Below are positions 27,456 through 37,553 of a stretch of 64,000 bases of DNA, piece by piece. The stretch comes from Eremothecium cymbalariae DBVPG#7215 (lineage: Eukaryota > Ascomycota > Saccharomycetes > Saccharomycetales > Saccharomycetaceae). Location: positions 310,001 to 374,000 of the forward strand of contig NC_016455.1 of assembly GCF_000235365.1 (NCBI RefSeq), given 5' to 3'. The notes under the pieces are model-generated. The model saw only the letters and a list, made by a program, of their open reading frames with translations. It ran no database searches and was not told where the DNA came from. Every line of letters starts with the position of its first letter. The stretch's first letter is position 1. The translations under genes and the position numbers were made by a program.

Positions 27456-29549
27456 ATGTTCGAGACGTCTACAATTGGGATGTTTAATCCGTTTCATACG
27501 TTTGGTATGGGCCATAAGAATCGGAAGAGGATTAGTATATCTAAGCCTATGGTTCTGGGAACGTTCCCGGTGGTCTCTACTACGAGGAGGAGGGAGTCTG
27601 GGCATGTAGCGACGGAGCCGTTGGCAGCAGCGTCGGCGTCGGCGGCGGCGTCGGCGGCGGCAGTTGGTCGGAAAAAGGTTTATTACGATGTTGTGCAGGA
27701 TTATTTGCCGAACAGTGATGAGGAGGAGGAGATTGAGGTGCAGAGAGGGTTTGTCGGACAGTCGTCGGGGTATTTGAACATACACCAGGGGGACATTGTG
27801 CAGCTTATTAACAAAGGACATAATAATTTGCTCTATGTGAAGCTGGTTAACCGGCTCGGGGAGGGATTTGTTCCCAGCAGGTGTCTCAGGATCAATGAGC
27901 AGCTTTCTGGCGATGCAGGCAGTCTGCGGAGTGATGCGGCTGCTTCTGGGGGGTATCCTGGCGCTAAGCTACCGCCGTTGCCTATTGGCCTGCCGCCACC
28001 AACTCCACACCGGGTTAATCCTGGTAATCGGCAAATAGTGGGGAGTATTGACGGCGAAGGAGGTTCGTGGTGTTCTACTATGCTTGACGACAGTACGCTT
28101 AACAGTGACGGCAGTAATAAGGACACTGCTCATGATGATAATGATACTAATAATACTAATAATACTAATAATACTAATAAGGGTTCTCAGCTGCAATCGG
28201 GGGTTTCATGTTACGTGGACTATTGCAGCGTTAAAGATAACCGTGTATGGTACAAGATTGAGTGTGAGTTGAGTACGGGGCATCACAGGACCCTGTGTCG
28301 TTACTACCAGGATTTTTATTGGCTCCATCTGGAGTTAATTGATCGGTTACGGCGGGTGAATTCGAATGCAGATATTTCTATTCTTCCAAGGCTCCCAGCA
28401 CCGTCTAAGAATGTGACCAAGGAAGGTGTCGCTGCTACCAGGGTAGAGGGTTTTAACAAGTACCTGAAAAGTTTGTTTCAGTCGGAGCATATTCCGGAAT
28501 TAGTCAAGGTTACCGTCATTGTGGATCAGTGGCTGGCTCCGCGATCTGGGGACCTTGTTAGAACCCCCCAAGGGTACTTGTATAGGGTTCGTGATGTCGG
28601 CTCATCTGACGCGCGCGCTCCTGCAGCGGCAGGGACGGCGAACTCGGAGACGGCGGGGATAACGCTTGAACACCCAGAACAAGCATGGGAGGTTATTCCT
28701 GAGAAGGAGTCTCCAGGGATAATTCCGCAGCCTCCAAACATGGCAGAGACAACGTGGTTTCCCCAATCCAACCCGTACCCTACTATTGCAACGTCTCGGT
28801 CAATGTCTGCCATTATTCGCAGCGGCGTTTCTCCTAAAAGCACCAAGACAATTGAAATGGTAAATTCTGCACCGTCTACCCCGCAATTTTTCGCAAGCTC
28901 GAGTTTCCAATCATCTGCTCTTCCCTCGATGCTTGTCTCCACGCTTGTCAAGCCGCCATCCTCAGTAGGCTCTTCGGTAAACTCCTCTCCCACGGTTGTG
29001 CCGTCCGCTCCAGTGGCCCCCTTACAATCACTGGATGATCGGCTCCCACAGCCGAAAAACAACCATTTGTCGTTACCACAGCCATTGCCCACTGCTTCTG
29101 ATAGCAGTAAGTTTGTCCCGATAAAAATGAAGGTCCACTACAAGGATGACATCTATGCAGTGAGATGTACATGGGATCTGATATGCAGCTACGAATCCTT
29201 GTTACACATGATATTGCCAAGACTAAGAAAGGACCTGGAAGTGGATGTTGGTAAACTCCAGTTATGCAGGCGACTTACTACTGATGACAAGCATAACAAG
29301 CATAGCAAAAAATCATCATCATCACCGTTATCTACTTCCTCATCATGCAAGGAAACTATTCTAAGCCCTAAAAATTACAAGGAACTGATGGCTGACCTCA
29401 GAGTCCTAGCGGCGTCTAGTAACAGAACTCCAACGGTTGCGAATGCAACTGGCATTGCATCAAACAAAGCGACTGACTCTGCGGAACAGAACCAAACCTC
29501 TGTTGGACAGGGCAGGTTGAATATATTTGTTAGGATCAAGGCAGAATAA
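27456..29549 (+). CDS. Bem1-like SH3-PX-PB1 scaffold protein
   Basis: A 697-residue protein resembling the polarity scaffold Bem1, which links Cdc42, its activator Cdc24 and PAK kinases. An SH3-like domain lies near residues 94-146 (YLNIHQGDIVQL, YVKLVNRLGEGFVPSRCL), most like the second Bem1 SH3 with its GRLG-GLVP ending. A PX domain at about 250-358 has CELSTGHHRTLCRYYQDFYW, close to the Bem1 phrase ELSNGKTRQLKRYYQDFY. A PB1-type C-terminus starts about 554 (IKMKVHYKDDIYAV), with a low-complexity insert before the final LNIFVRIKAE. Ala-rich and TNN repeats occur in linkers. It lacks the first Bem1 SH3 and is longer than Bem1 (551), so I read it as a Bem1 paralogue. S. cerevisiae has no such gene at this place. 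Confidence 0.8.
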   Translation: MFETSTIGMFNPFHTFGMGHKNRKRISISKPMVLGTFPVVSTTRRRESGHVATEPLAAASASAAASAAAVGRKKVYYDVVQDYLPNSDEEEEIEVQRGFVGQSSGYLNIHQGDIVQLINKGHNNLLYVKLVNRLGEGFVPSRCLRINEQLSGDAGSLRSDAAASGGYPGAKLPPLPIGLPPPTPHRVNPGNRQIVGSIDGEGGSWCSTMLDDSTLNSDGSNKDTAHDDNDTNNTNNTNNTNKGSQLQSGVSCYVDYCSVKDNRVWYKIECELSTGHHRTLCRYYQDFYWLHLELIDRLRRVNSNADISILPRLPAPSKNVTKEGVAATRVEGFNKYLKSLFQSEHIPELVKVTVIVDQWLAPRSGDLVRTPQGYLYRVRDVGSSDARAPAAAGTANSETAGITLEHPEQAWEVIPEKESPGIIPQPPNMAETTWFPQSNPYPTIATSRSMSAIIRSGVSPKSTKTIEMVNSAPSTPQFFASSSFQSSALPSMLVSTLVKPPSSVGSSVNSSPTVVPSAPVAPLQSLDDRLPQPKNNHLSLPQPLPTASDSSKFVPIKMKVHYKDDIYAVRCTWDLICSYESLLHMILPRLRKDLEVDVGKLQLCRRLTTDDKHNKHSKKSSSSPLSTSSSCKETILSPKNYKELMADLRVLAASSNRTPTVANATGIASNKATDSAEQNQTSVGQGRLNIFVRIKAE

Positions 29550-30535
29550 AAAAATCATCACATTTTTAGTGATGACGTAAAAAAAAATAGAAGGTTTGTC
29601 AGTTTGGTTGTTTTGTTTTTCCCCAATATACTTTACCTTTTGTTATTATTTTGTAGACATACACAAATCATACACATGTTACGAGCATTCAAAGTTTGGA
29701 TGATATTTTTAGTTTGACTGTCAAAACATGTAAAAACTAAAAAAGACACATCACACACATCATACATACATAACCAACTTAAAATCTGATGAAGTTTTTA
29801 GTTGGTCTGCTTAGGACCTAGACTAGTTAGAATAATGGTGCATGTAATATTAACAGGTAAATACATACATACGTATATCCATCATGTAGTTTCTACATCT
29901 CATTATTGTGTAGTGTACTTTTTCATATAAGTACGCATACATACATGCGTAAAAGCTTGCTTGAGCTCAAACCCCGTGATTTCACTATACCCAACGCTCA
30001 CCATGCAACCAAGGCAATAATTTTATCCTGCGCCCCCGCCTCCTTGACATGACATGACGTCTTCCGAAGAAGCTCGATGATGCAATCGCACGTTATTCTC
30101 CTAAAATTTTTATTAGCTAGTTATTCATACTTAGGGATGAGATCTTAGCGCAAGAATGGGCATACATACGTCTTTCAGCTTTTTAGAGAGATCTTCTCTA
30201 CAAAAGGCCTAAAAATATAGATGAAAATATCCATATAAAATTGTCGAAGACGTAATGTCTACTAAACATCAGAGCTCAACCAGTACCCCTTGGTATCGTA
30301 TAGGCTCATACTATGTACTCCTAGTCGTATAACACTAAATAGAGATAAGATTCACGTGACACAAATCACAGATGTTCATATAGGTGGAAAAACCGGAAAC
30401 GTCATTCACCAACATTGTACGCTATTATCATTTGATATACAAAATATAACATGCCGCACAAAGTTTTAAAATGTTTAAGTTCCAAGACATAACTAACCAC
30501 TAAACAATAATATATTGCAAGTGGTAAACACTAAG
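29550..30535. other. Intergenic region upstream of YUH1
   Basis: Starts with a 7-bp hairpin at 29555-29575 (TCATCAC, loop ATTTTTA, GTGATGA) just after the stop codon of the scaffold gene. Also holds tandem ACATAC-type repeats near 29862-29950 and CACGTG at about 30354. No gene is visible. Confidence 0.5.
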
Positions 30536-31252
30536 ATGTACGAGAAAATTAAGGCGGTGATTCCGTTGGAATCAAGTCCAGAAATCTTTACCAACTTTGC
30601 ACATGAGTTGGGTTTAAAACGTCAGATGGCATTTGATGACATTTATTCGTTGACTGAGCCAGATTTAATGGCGTTTCTGCCAAGACCTATGAAGTCTATC
30701 ATATTATTATTTCCAGTTAACGAATTTTTTGATGCGACTAAGAAGAAAGAGGGTGAAAATGACGATGAACCTATTGACTCTCCAGATGGTCCTGTGATAT
30801 GGTTTAAACAAATTATAAGCAATGCTTGTGGTTTATATGCATTGCTACATTCGCTAGCAAACAATCCAGATTGCTTGACGGAAGGGTCGGTACTAAAGGA
30901 ATTTTTGTCATTGAATAAGAGGGAAGATGGTAAATATAACGATGAACCAACGGCCGATTTTATGCTATCGATTAGTGAGTTGTACCATAAGAATTCCAAA
31001 CAGGGCCAGACTGAGGCTCCGTTGCCAGAGGCTACTGTTGACCTACATTTTATCACGTTCATAGCGCATGGTGGCAAAATATTTGAACTCGATGGCAGTA
31101 GGAATTCGGCCCACTGTTTAGGGCCTGCTCGTGGCGAAGACCTCTTGGATGAGGACTTGGTAAAAGGTCGTGTTCAATGGTACATGGATCATGCGGATGA
31201 AAAAATGAAGCACCAATTCTCCTTAATGGGCATGGGTCCTTCCTGGGATTAA
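30536..31252 (+). CDS. YUH1: Ubiquitin C-terminal hydrolase Yuh1 (UCH family)
   Basis: A 238-residue cysteine protease that cleaves small adducts from the C-terminus of ubiquitin and processes the ubiquitin-like Rub1. UCH signatures: WFKQIISNACGLYALLHSL holds the catalytic Cys (about residue 98), DLHFITF the His (about 170) and KIFELDG the Asp (about 187). The ATG at 30536 gives MYEKIKAVIPLESSPEIFTN, which aligns with the N-terminus of the S. cerevisiae protein; codons open further upstream lack ATG. Matches YJR099W in synteny. Confidence 0.96.
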   Translation: MYEKIKAVIPLESSPEIFTNFAHELGLKRQMAFDDIYSLTEPDLMAFLPRPMKSIILLFPVNEFFDATKKKEGENDDEPIDSPDGPVIWFKQIISNACGLYALLHSLANNPDCLTEGSVLKEFLSLNKREDGKYNDEPTADFMLSISELYHKNSKQGQTEAPLPEATVDLHFITFIAHGGKIFELDGSRNSAHCLGPARGEDLLDEDLVKGRVQWYMDHADEKMKHQFSLMGMGPSWD

Positions 31253-31349
31253 AACCGAGTTGAGTACAAGTACGCTCTCATTTAGTGCAGCCTATGCATA
31301 ATAAGTAATACATATTCTTATGCCCGAACGCACACACTTGCACACACAG

Positions 31350-31352
<3 letters not shown>

Positions 31353-31381
<29 letters not shown>
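31353..31381. repeat. TA dinucleotide repeat
   Basis: Fourteen or so TA units in the short spacer between the converging YUH1 and THP3 genes. Confidence 0.85.
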
Positions 31382-31385
<4 letters not shown>

Positions 31386-31400
31386 TTTAACCGTGTCCCG

Positions 31401-33143
31401 TCACTTCTGTCCCTTAATATCAACCTTTACTGGCTTATTATAGCGACTTAAAATAGTAGATCGACATTCTTTAAAATTCAAATACATAGTGTCCGCATCA
31501 CCCTCAGGTAAGACCACAAAATCGAATAAATCGAAATCAGTCAAAAACTGGAAGGTTTCATCTTCATCCTTGAGACTTAATTCTGAAACTAAAAAAGACA
31601 ACCGTAATTGATTGTAGGCACAACACATCGTTTTCAAGGCTTTTAGCCTTTCCCGCTTGATAAATTCATTTATTAAACTTTTCATTGGACCCTCTGTCTT
31701 ACCATATAGCTTCATAAAAGAATGATAATCTCCCTGAGATTGAGCTTGTGCCATATTTAGAGATAACTCAATCATTGGGTCATTACACAAATCATTATAC
31801 TCAACCAATAATTTTAACCGGATCTCATTAATTGAAGCATGATCCTCAGTCAACAAGTGATATAAAATACGATAACTCATAAATTCAGCAAAATGCTTAT
31901 TTTCTATGTGTTTCTGTTCAAATAGTTCACTGATACTACCCTGACATTGGTTATATTCACCCAAATCCCCATTTTCTAATGCAAGTTTCGCATGCGTCTG
32001 GTATACCTTTAAAGTAAAATCATTCTCTATAAGCTGGACCTTCAAATCCTGTCTGATGGATTTAAACTGGTCACAAAGGTAAGCATATGATGCTTGCTTC
32101 TGACGCTTCTCCATTATAAATTGAAAAGCTCTTTCCAAAATATGTAGCGGACGAACATTGTTGGGATCAGGTTCACTTGTTAATCGTAGGTACCTTTTTT
32201 CCAACGTGTTACAACGCCCTACCACAGGATTATTCTTGTCAAACTTGTAGAAATGATTACTTGTGGCATTTAAGTTAGAGAAATCGTCATCATCAGCAAC
32301 TGTGTTTTTCTTCGATGCCGATCCACTAGCAGCAAACCGCTCTAGTCTTCGTCTCTTTCTATCTTGTTCTGTTAGGGATTTCTTGTCGTGCAGTCCAGAT
32401 CGAGGTAAATGTGGCTGCTGAGTAAAGCCAGCTTTGTTACTACTATTCAAGTTTTTACCCACTGCAACGGATTGAGCAGGAGATGGTGAATCTAGTACAG
32501 TTTCTGTAATGACAAGCTTTCGCTTATTATTGTATGCAGTTTCGTTCATTTCGCATTGTAATTGCATTGGAGGTGTCAGACCACCTCTACTAAATACAGG
32601 CACGTGAGGCTGCTGGAACCAGTCATTCTTCCATTCTTTGTTAGTGGCATACGCCTTGGAAATTAGTTTATTTGCTTGACTAATAAACATCTTCATCTTT
32701 ACCTCATTAAACTTCTCCTGTGTAGCCCTGGCGTATTGTCTATCAATCCAGTTAATCAACCCAGGGGGTTTATTAGCATACGCATCTTTTGGAGAAAAGA
32801 AGAGAGAATAATCAGGTATACATAAATTGTCAGGAACTTTTACAGCATTCCCAGCAATGGTTGATTGAGGTATAGTGTGGCTGCTGAGAGTGCCTCCATT
32901 ATGTTGCTGCTGCAGTACAAAACTACTGTTATGACGACCACTTTGAAATCCAATGTATCCACTGCCGCAAGACTTCAACGCATCAAACTGAACAGTATCT
33001 ATTGAATTTTTACCGCTTACAGAAGACGAACCACTATCCTGAAACTGGCTTTTTATACCAGAAGACATAGATGCATCGTTGTTCGCTTGCGCCTTAGACC
33101 CACTACCCAACTTCAGGGGCGTGACTTGGTTGTAATTATTCAT
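31401..33143 (-). CDS. THP3: Thp3, SAC3/GANP-domain transcription-elongation and splicing factor
   Basis: A 580-residue protein with a SAC3/GANP-type helical domain in the C-terminal half (EKRYLRLTSEPDPNNVRPLH, then HILERAFQFIMEKRQKQASY, DFTLKVYQTHAKLALENGD, EFMSYRILYHLLTEDHASI). Thp3 pairs with Csn12 in mRNA maturation and elongation in the nucleus. The N-terminal half is Ser/Asn/Gln-rich, with a basic RKRRRLERFA patch. I start at the ATG of MNNYNQVTPLKLG, since the upstream open codons have none. In S. cerevisiae THP3 (YPR045C) is next to MCM16 on chromosome XVI; here MCM16 is two genes away, with YJR101W and YJR102C orthologues between, as expected for a pre-duplication order. Confidence 0.9.
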   Translation of the reverse strand: MNNYNQVTPLKLGSGSKAQANNDASMSSGIKSQFQDSGSSSVSGKNSIDTVQFDALKSCGSGYIGFQSGRHNSSFVLQQQHNGGTLSSHTIPQSTIAGNAVKVPDNLCIPDYSLFFSPKDAYANKPPGLINWIDRQYARATQEKFNEVKMKMFISQANKLISKAYATNKEWKNDWFQQPHVPVFSRGGLTPPMQLQCEMNETAYNNKRKLVITETVLDSPSPAQSVAVGKNLNSSNKAGFTQQPHLPRSGLHDKKSLTEQDRKRRRLERFAASGSASKKNTVADDDDFSNLNATSNHFYKFDKNNPVVGRCNTLEKRYLRLTSEPDPNNVRPLHILERAFQFIMEKRQKQASYAYLCDQFKSIRQDLKVQLIENDFTLKVYQTHAKLALENGDLGEYNQCQGSISELFEQKHIENKHFAEFMSYRILYHLLTEDHASINEIRLKLLVEYNDLCNDPMIELSLNMAQAQSQGDYHSFMKLYGKTEGPMKSLINEFIKRERLKALKTMCCAYNQLRLSFLVSELSLKDEDETFQFLTDFDLFDFVVLPEGDADTMYLNFKECRSTILSRYNKPVKVDIKGQK

Positions 33144-33679
33144 AATATATGTTGAATGTATGTTTTTAGACAGCAAATTTGCAATATATTACTCCCAGGA
33201 TGCCTTAGTTCGGTACTTCAAATACAATAAATCTTTTGTAGAGCTAGGATTAGGAGTGAAATAAAATAAAATATCAGTAAAACGGATTTAAACAACTCCA
33301 ATGCCAAAAGTAAATAAATCGCTATGTACGAATTATCTGAACTGAACTGATTTATAAAATGGAGCTGTGGGAATATTCACCTATTACTCCTCCAAATAGA
33401 TGCCTAATTCTATATTTTAATGCCAAGTTTAGTGGCTAGATACATTTCATTTTAATCGCAGTCTTTTGCGTTTATTTTTGCCCTTGTTTTCTGATGCAGA
33501 CGTTTGTTGACTTTGTCATATGAATTCAGCGACATCTAGAATAGTTAAATCTCTAATCTTAAGAGATGACCATTTGTATAATGGTATAAACGAATATGTA
33601 ACAATTAGAATACAGAAAGTAGAATGAAAAATTTTAGGGTGGCATAACAAAACGACGAATTCTTTTCTCCATCTAAAAG
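33144..33679. other. Intergenic region between THP3 and the AIM25 pseudogene
   Basis: AT-rich. Contains the THP3 promoter and the former 3' region of AIM25. No further gene is visible. Confidence 0.5.
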
Positions 33680-34470
33680 CTAGATGCCTGCAGTTCCCAG
33701 AGTTGAATTACGATTCTTGGAATATTGGGAAGAATAATCAAAGTCTAAGAAACTGTATTAGCGAGCAAGACTGCCCTCTGGTCCAGTGGCAGATTCCGTG
33801 AGCCTATTACATCTGATGATAGACTTCTTGAAAAGATATTTCTGAATCCATATGAAGGACATACACTCTTGTGTCCATCAGCAGCTCTCTTCTCATGCCT
33901 GGCCAGCTTCCTTCTAGATCACCAACGATATTGCCATCCTTTGGGCGACAGGGGACTTGAAACTTAGGTGTGATGAACTTACTTCGGCAAAGTGTACAAA
34001 TTCAGCGTCAGCTGAAGCAGCGTTCTTATGATGTAGTCTATACTTTCTTCTCCATACACGCCACTTTTGGACGATCTCATTAATAATTACTCCACTATCG
34101 TGTGGAGAATAATTTCCAGCAAATTCACCATTCGATGGTTCTGCTGTAAACTGGTGTTGTATTCGACTGGTGTTGTATTCGACGTTGTTCTGGCAAGATG
34201 GCTTCTATACGCGAATTAATCCAGAAAATGGTCTTATTATAATCAGGATATGACTACCATAATTATCATAACATCTATTATAAATGAACGACTAAACCGA
34301 AACATTTGTCTCATAAATGAATTATCAAACCAGATTTACGTTTCCTCATGTGTCCAATTTTGCTACCAAAACATCCATTATCACATACCTATTAGCCTAT
34401 TCCAACCCAAAAATTAAAGTTCTCATGCCAATTTGTCTCTCCAATGTTATAGTAGGTTGGTTAACTATCG
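33680..34470 (-). pseudogene. AIM25: Decayed AIM25 (phospholipid-scramblase family) gene
   Basis: The minus strand holds ordered fragments of a scramblase-like protein in shifting frames. From 34468 downward: IVNQPTITLERQIGM, then an in-frame TAG between FGLE and ANRYVIMD, GSKIGHM, MRQMFRFSRSFIIDV, DNYGSHILII, FWINSRIEAILP, EIVQKWRVWRRKYRL, GDLEGSWPGMRRELLMDTRV, then LPLDQRAVLLANTVS and LDFDYSS, ending at a TAG at 33680-33682. At least four frame changes and one internal stop are needed, so no intact product is possible. A 16-bp tandem duplication (34151-34182) is one visible lesion. Position between YUH1 and RSM26 on the minus strand is exactly that of AIM25 (YJR100C) in S. cerevisiae. The N-terminal end is not recognisable. 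Confidence 0.9.
34151..34182. repeat. 16-bp tandem duplication
   Basis: CTGGTGTTGTATTCGA occurs twice in direct succession inside the AIM25 pseudogene. As 16 is not a multiple of three, it shifts the frame. Confidence 0.85.
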
Positions 34471-34985
34471 TGGTCGCAATATGATGATGCACCCGAATTA
34501 TTGCAAGCCCAATATTCGTAATAGAATGACACCATGTTTTACCCCGGCGTTTCTTCGTAATCCTGCTTACATCTTTCTATAGCAGCCAAGCTAAATGATA
34601 TTTGGATACACGCAGCAATATGTGTCAGACTATTCCGCAACAGCAACAGGTATTCACTGTCGATCGGAATGTTATAGGATCAAATAAGTTGATGGCTATT
34701 TTCTTTTTACCTCGTATATATCCAATTTGAAATTGCAAAATACTCCTAAAAATTCGTTGGATACATTCTCACAAATAAGATTGCTTAGTCTTAATTCATA
34801 AAACTATCTCCGCATAAAACAAATCACAAGCCAGATAAATGCGATAACTTCTTAGCGTTATTCACTTAACTTACTGACTATTACATCTGTGTCGAGCTGG
34901 ATATTTCTGTCTGTTGACAGATTTGCGTAAAAAGTGATTATAAATTTTTTCGATAAATGAAGATGGTTGATAAAACTGAATAGTG
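34471..34985. other. Upstream region of RSM26 and remnant AIM25 promoter
   Basis: No gene is seen. A nine-codon upstream ORF (ATG 34957, stop 34981-34983) ends two bases before the RSM26 start codon. Confidence 0.5.
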
Positions 34986-35783
34986 ATGGCCAAGTTCTTT
35001 AGAATTAGTACTCTGAAGTTAGGTTATATGATCAAATTTGCTGCTCGAAGAGCCATCCATACGGTACCAAGGCTGCCGGGAATCTCCAAGCTGGAAACTG
35101 AAGGAATTCCTAATATCTTTAGCGCGGGAGGTTTTAAACAATGTTGGTTAGATCAACAGAAATACTTGTGTGACAAACTAACGTTAGCAACCGCTGGTAC
35201 AGCTTTAGAGTCATATCTTCCTTTCCATATTGTGTTGAACACTGCAAAAAAACCGTTTCAAACACATATATTCAACCTAGCATCTGCAGCACATAATAAC
35301 CATTTGTTCATCGAGAATATATTACCAACAGATGGTGTTGAGACTAAACCATCTAGATTGTTTGAGCAGCGTATTAGGGCTCAGTTTGACCACAGTTGGG
35401 AAGAGGTGAAGGAAGAAATGGTTAGGCGTTCCGAACAAGAGGTTTTGGGCCAAGGCTGGTTGTTTCTGGTAGAAAACGCTAACAAAGAAGTGCATATTCT
35501 CACTGTTCAGAACAATGGTACGCCATACTACTTTCCTAGAAACCAATCGATCGACTTCAATGCTCCTGTTTCAACCGAAGATCTCGATCAGTTCAAGGAA
35601 ATTGAAGCGTTGGCGAGCAAAGGAGATGTTGAAGATTGGACGATGCCGTTAATAGCCGTCAATCTTTGGGATCAGGCCTACTTGAAAGACTATGGTGTTG
35701 CCGGTAGATCCAAGTATGTGAAAAACGTATTAGATAACTTGAACTGGATTGCGATTAATAAAAGGCTGTATTCTGGGAACTGA
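34986..35783 (+). CDS. RSM26: Mitochondrial small-subunit ribosomal protein Rsm26 (mS42)
   Basis: A 265-residue protein of the mitochondrial small ribosomal subunit, derived from an Fe/Mn superoxide dismutase fold without its enzyme activity. The N-terminus ([20 protein letters not shown], then [12 protein letters not shown]) is a clear mitochondrial presequence. Relics of the dismutase fold: [18 protein letters not shown] in the middle and [17 protein letters not shown] near the end, in place of the metal-binding DxWxHAYYLDY of active enzymes. I start at ATG 34986, right after a GTG in the same frame. Matches YJR101W in synteny. Confidence 0.93.
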   Translation: MAKFFRISTLKLGYMIKFAARRAIHTVPRLPGISKLETEGIPNIFSAGGFKQCWLDQQKYLCDKLTLATAGTALESYLPFHIVLNTAKKPFQTHIFNLASAAHNNHLFIENILPTDGVETKPSRLFEQRIRAQFDHSWEEVKEEMVRRSEQEVLGQGWLFLVENANKEVHILTVQNNGTPYYFPRNQSIDFNAPVSTEDLDQFKEIEALASKGDVEDWTMPLIAVNLWDQAYLKDYGVAGRSKYVKNVLDNLNWIAINKRLYSGN

Positions 35784-35929
35784 TCCATAACCAGCTCATT
35801 TCAACCGGCTTTTCCATTTGGTTACGAACATTGGAGCCATATATATGATGATGTAGCTCCAGCAAAAACTTAAGGATTAAGCATGTATTCTAGTGTAAGT
35901 ACATAGTTGTGTCCTAAAAAAATTCCTGT

Positions 35930-36505
35930 CTATACTACCTTAACGGCAACCACTTTACCATCGTTGGTAATCATCGTAGCTCTACCTCTATCTACCAACT
36001 TACTTAATGCGAGCTCACAAATTTGTTCGTTCATGCTATAAAACTCCCAAGCAGAAGAATCATCGCCTGAAACTATTTCATATATCGTTACCACTTGATT
36101 TAGTTTTCCAGTGGTTTCGAACCACTGTAATAAAAGAGAACTCCAGGAATCTAAGGACTTCCACAAGATGTAAAAGCTATCATTAGTGTGTTTTAGGACA
36201 GTTCCCTTTTGAAGGGCATACACCCAGATTTCATCGATGAAGGGATCTGGAACCTGTCTCTGAATGTTTTCATTTACAAACAAACTATGGTCCTGCTTCG
36301 GCTCCAAAAGTTTTCCATCATGTGAGATCAACCAACCTTTATTCTCTCTAGCATGCTGAATCAATATATTCACCCACGTCTCTAACTGCTGTTTACGTAT
36401 AAGCGAATTAGGCTGCCGAGTATATAGCGGCGGAAAGTCATAGATTGGAGGGAATGGCATTGGTAGCGTAATTAAATCACACTTTGCACCGTTGCAGCTG
36501 CTCAT
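35930..36505 (-). CDS. VPS25: ESCRT-II subunit Vps25
   Basis: A 191-residue protein with two winged-helix domains. Vps25 is the ESCRT-II subunit that contacts Vps20 of ESCRT-III on endosomes during multivesicular-body sorting. The family opening is present: FPPLYTRQPNSLIRKQQLETW (the PPxYT-Q-N core that docks onto Vps22/Vps36), then W--LI pattern helices, and the second winged helix around LDSWSSLLLQWFETTGKLN with the ending GRATMITNDGKVVAVKVV. It is divergent from MCM16, with only 90 bases between the starts. Matches YJR102C. Confidence 0.94.
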   Translation of the reverse strand: MSSCNGAKCDLITLPMPFPPIYDFPPLYTRQPNSLIRKQQLETWVNILIQHARENKGWLISHDGKLLEPKQDHSLFVNENIQRQVPDPFIDEIWVYALQKGTVLKHTNDSFYILWKSLDSWSSLLLQWFETTGKLNQVVTIYEIVSGDDSSAWEFYSMNEQICELALSKLVDRGRATMITNDGKVVAVKVV

Positions 36506-36595
36506 AATCTAACGAAACTTATATCGGTAAGGGATTTCTTGAACCCTCCTTCCCGAGCAGGACCATAGAAACACAACCAATAAAGCGTAAAACAA

Positions 36596-37105
36596 ATGGA
36601 CACTATACATCTACAAGAAGAATATGAGGCCCTTACTAGGGAGTTACTAGAGGAATTAGGCAAGCTCTACCTCTTGCAAAATGACAGTGGTGTCCTGGAC
36701 CCCGTGGACTTTGAGGCATACATACAACAACAGTTTGCAATAATAATGAATGGTGCAACTACCAGTCTCTCACCTGGAAATATCTTATATGAGCGTCTAC
36801 GACAGCTACGAACTCTCAACCATACGAAAGATAAGGGCGTGCTCGAACAACTGGAAACCCAATGGAATCTCATACAAAAATTCACCGAAGCACGCACTAA
36901 ATACACTCAACTTGTTAAAGAAACCAAGTTAAACTATAACCAGCTGAAGGCTCGTCAGTACATCCAAGATCAAAACCTACAAACTTCTAGAGAAGACCCC
37001 AAAACCACCCAACTACATGAATTACTACTCACATTGATCATACAAGGCGGATACCAAGGTACAAGTGATAAAATCGATCAGTGGTTACAAGATTTAACAA
37101 CTTGA
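36596..37105 (+). CDS. MCM16: Kinetochore protein Mcm16 (CENP-H-like, Ctf19 complex)
   Basis: A 169-residue, largely helical, coiled-coil protein (LQEEYEALTRELLEELGKLY, LEQLETQWNLIQKFTEART). No catalytic motif. Assignment to Mcm16, a CCAN subunit of the inner kinetochore, rests on size (S. cerevisiae 181), coiled-coil character and location: in S. cerevisiae MCM16 (YPR046W) is adjacent to THP3 (YPR045C), which is also in this cluster. The sequence itself is too divergent to be certain by eye. Confidence 0.75.
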   Translation: MDTIHLQEEYEALTRELLEELGKLYLLQNDSGVLDPVDFEAYIQQQFAIIMNGATTSLSPGNILYERLRQLRTLNHTKDKGVLEQLETQWNLIQKFTEARTKYTQLVKETKLNYNQLKARQYIQDQNLQTSREDPKTTQLHELLLTLIIQGGYQGTSDKIDQWLQDLTT

Positions 37106-37553
37106 GAAAGGTACATAGTTCTTAATCGCTGCACCCCCCTCATACTGAACTACAGCATCTACATACGCAATCGATGTGTCCCCAACCCCTATTTATCTCT
37201 TCATCTTGCCATTCTACGGCCACCATCAGGTTTCTGTCTCGCGAACCAGCGTTTCTTTTTTCTAAAACGTGAACTTGAAAAATTTCCTCCTCTTATGTTT
37301 AAATCTTCATCATCTCATCGAGTATATAAATATGAAGAAAAAATCTTTCTTTTGACCTGTCGGTTATTTCTATCTTATTAGGTAGCTTCATTAGTTTTTA
37401 TATAGCTTCACTCACCCCCTTCTCTCTTGTCGTTGTATTTGTATAAGTTTTTATTTATTCTAGGACCAATCTTTCTATCTGTCCTAGCCACTTTTCTCGT
37501 CGTTGTTTTAGGTGGTTGTGTCGCAACATTAAATCGGATAATCACTAGTCCCA
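37106..37553. promoter_or_regulatory. CTP synthase upstream region
   Basis: Pyrimidine-rich leader with TATA-like TATATAAATATG at about 37321-37333. No gene is visible. Confidence 0.45.

Noticed and set aside
30350..30420. Possible centromere: CACGTGAC resembling CDEI
   Set aside because: No AT-rich CDEII of the right length and no CDEIII follows; CACGTG also occurs at several other promoters here as an E-box.
33680..34470. Reading the region as a Ty relic
   Set aside because: The peptide fragments match the scramblase family in order and at the AIM25 locus; no retrotransposon motif.
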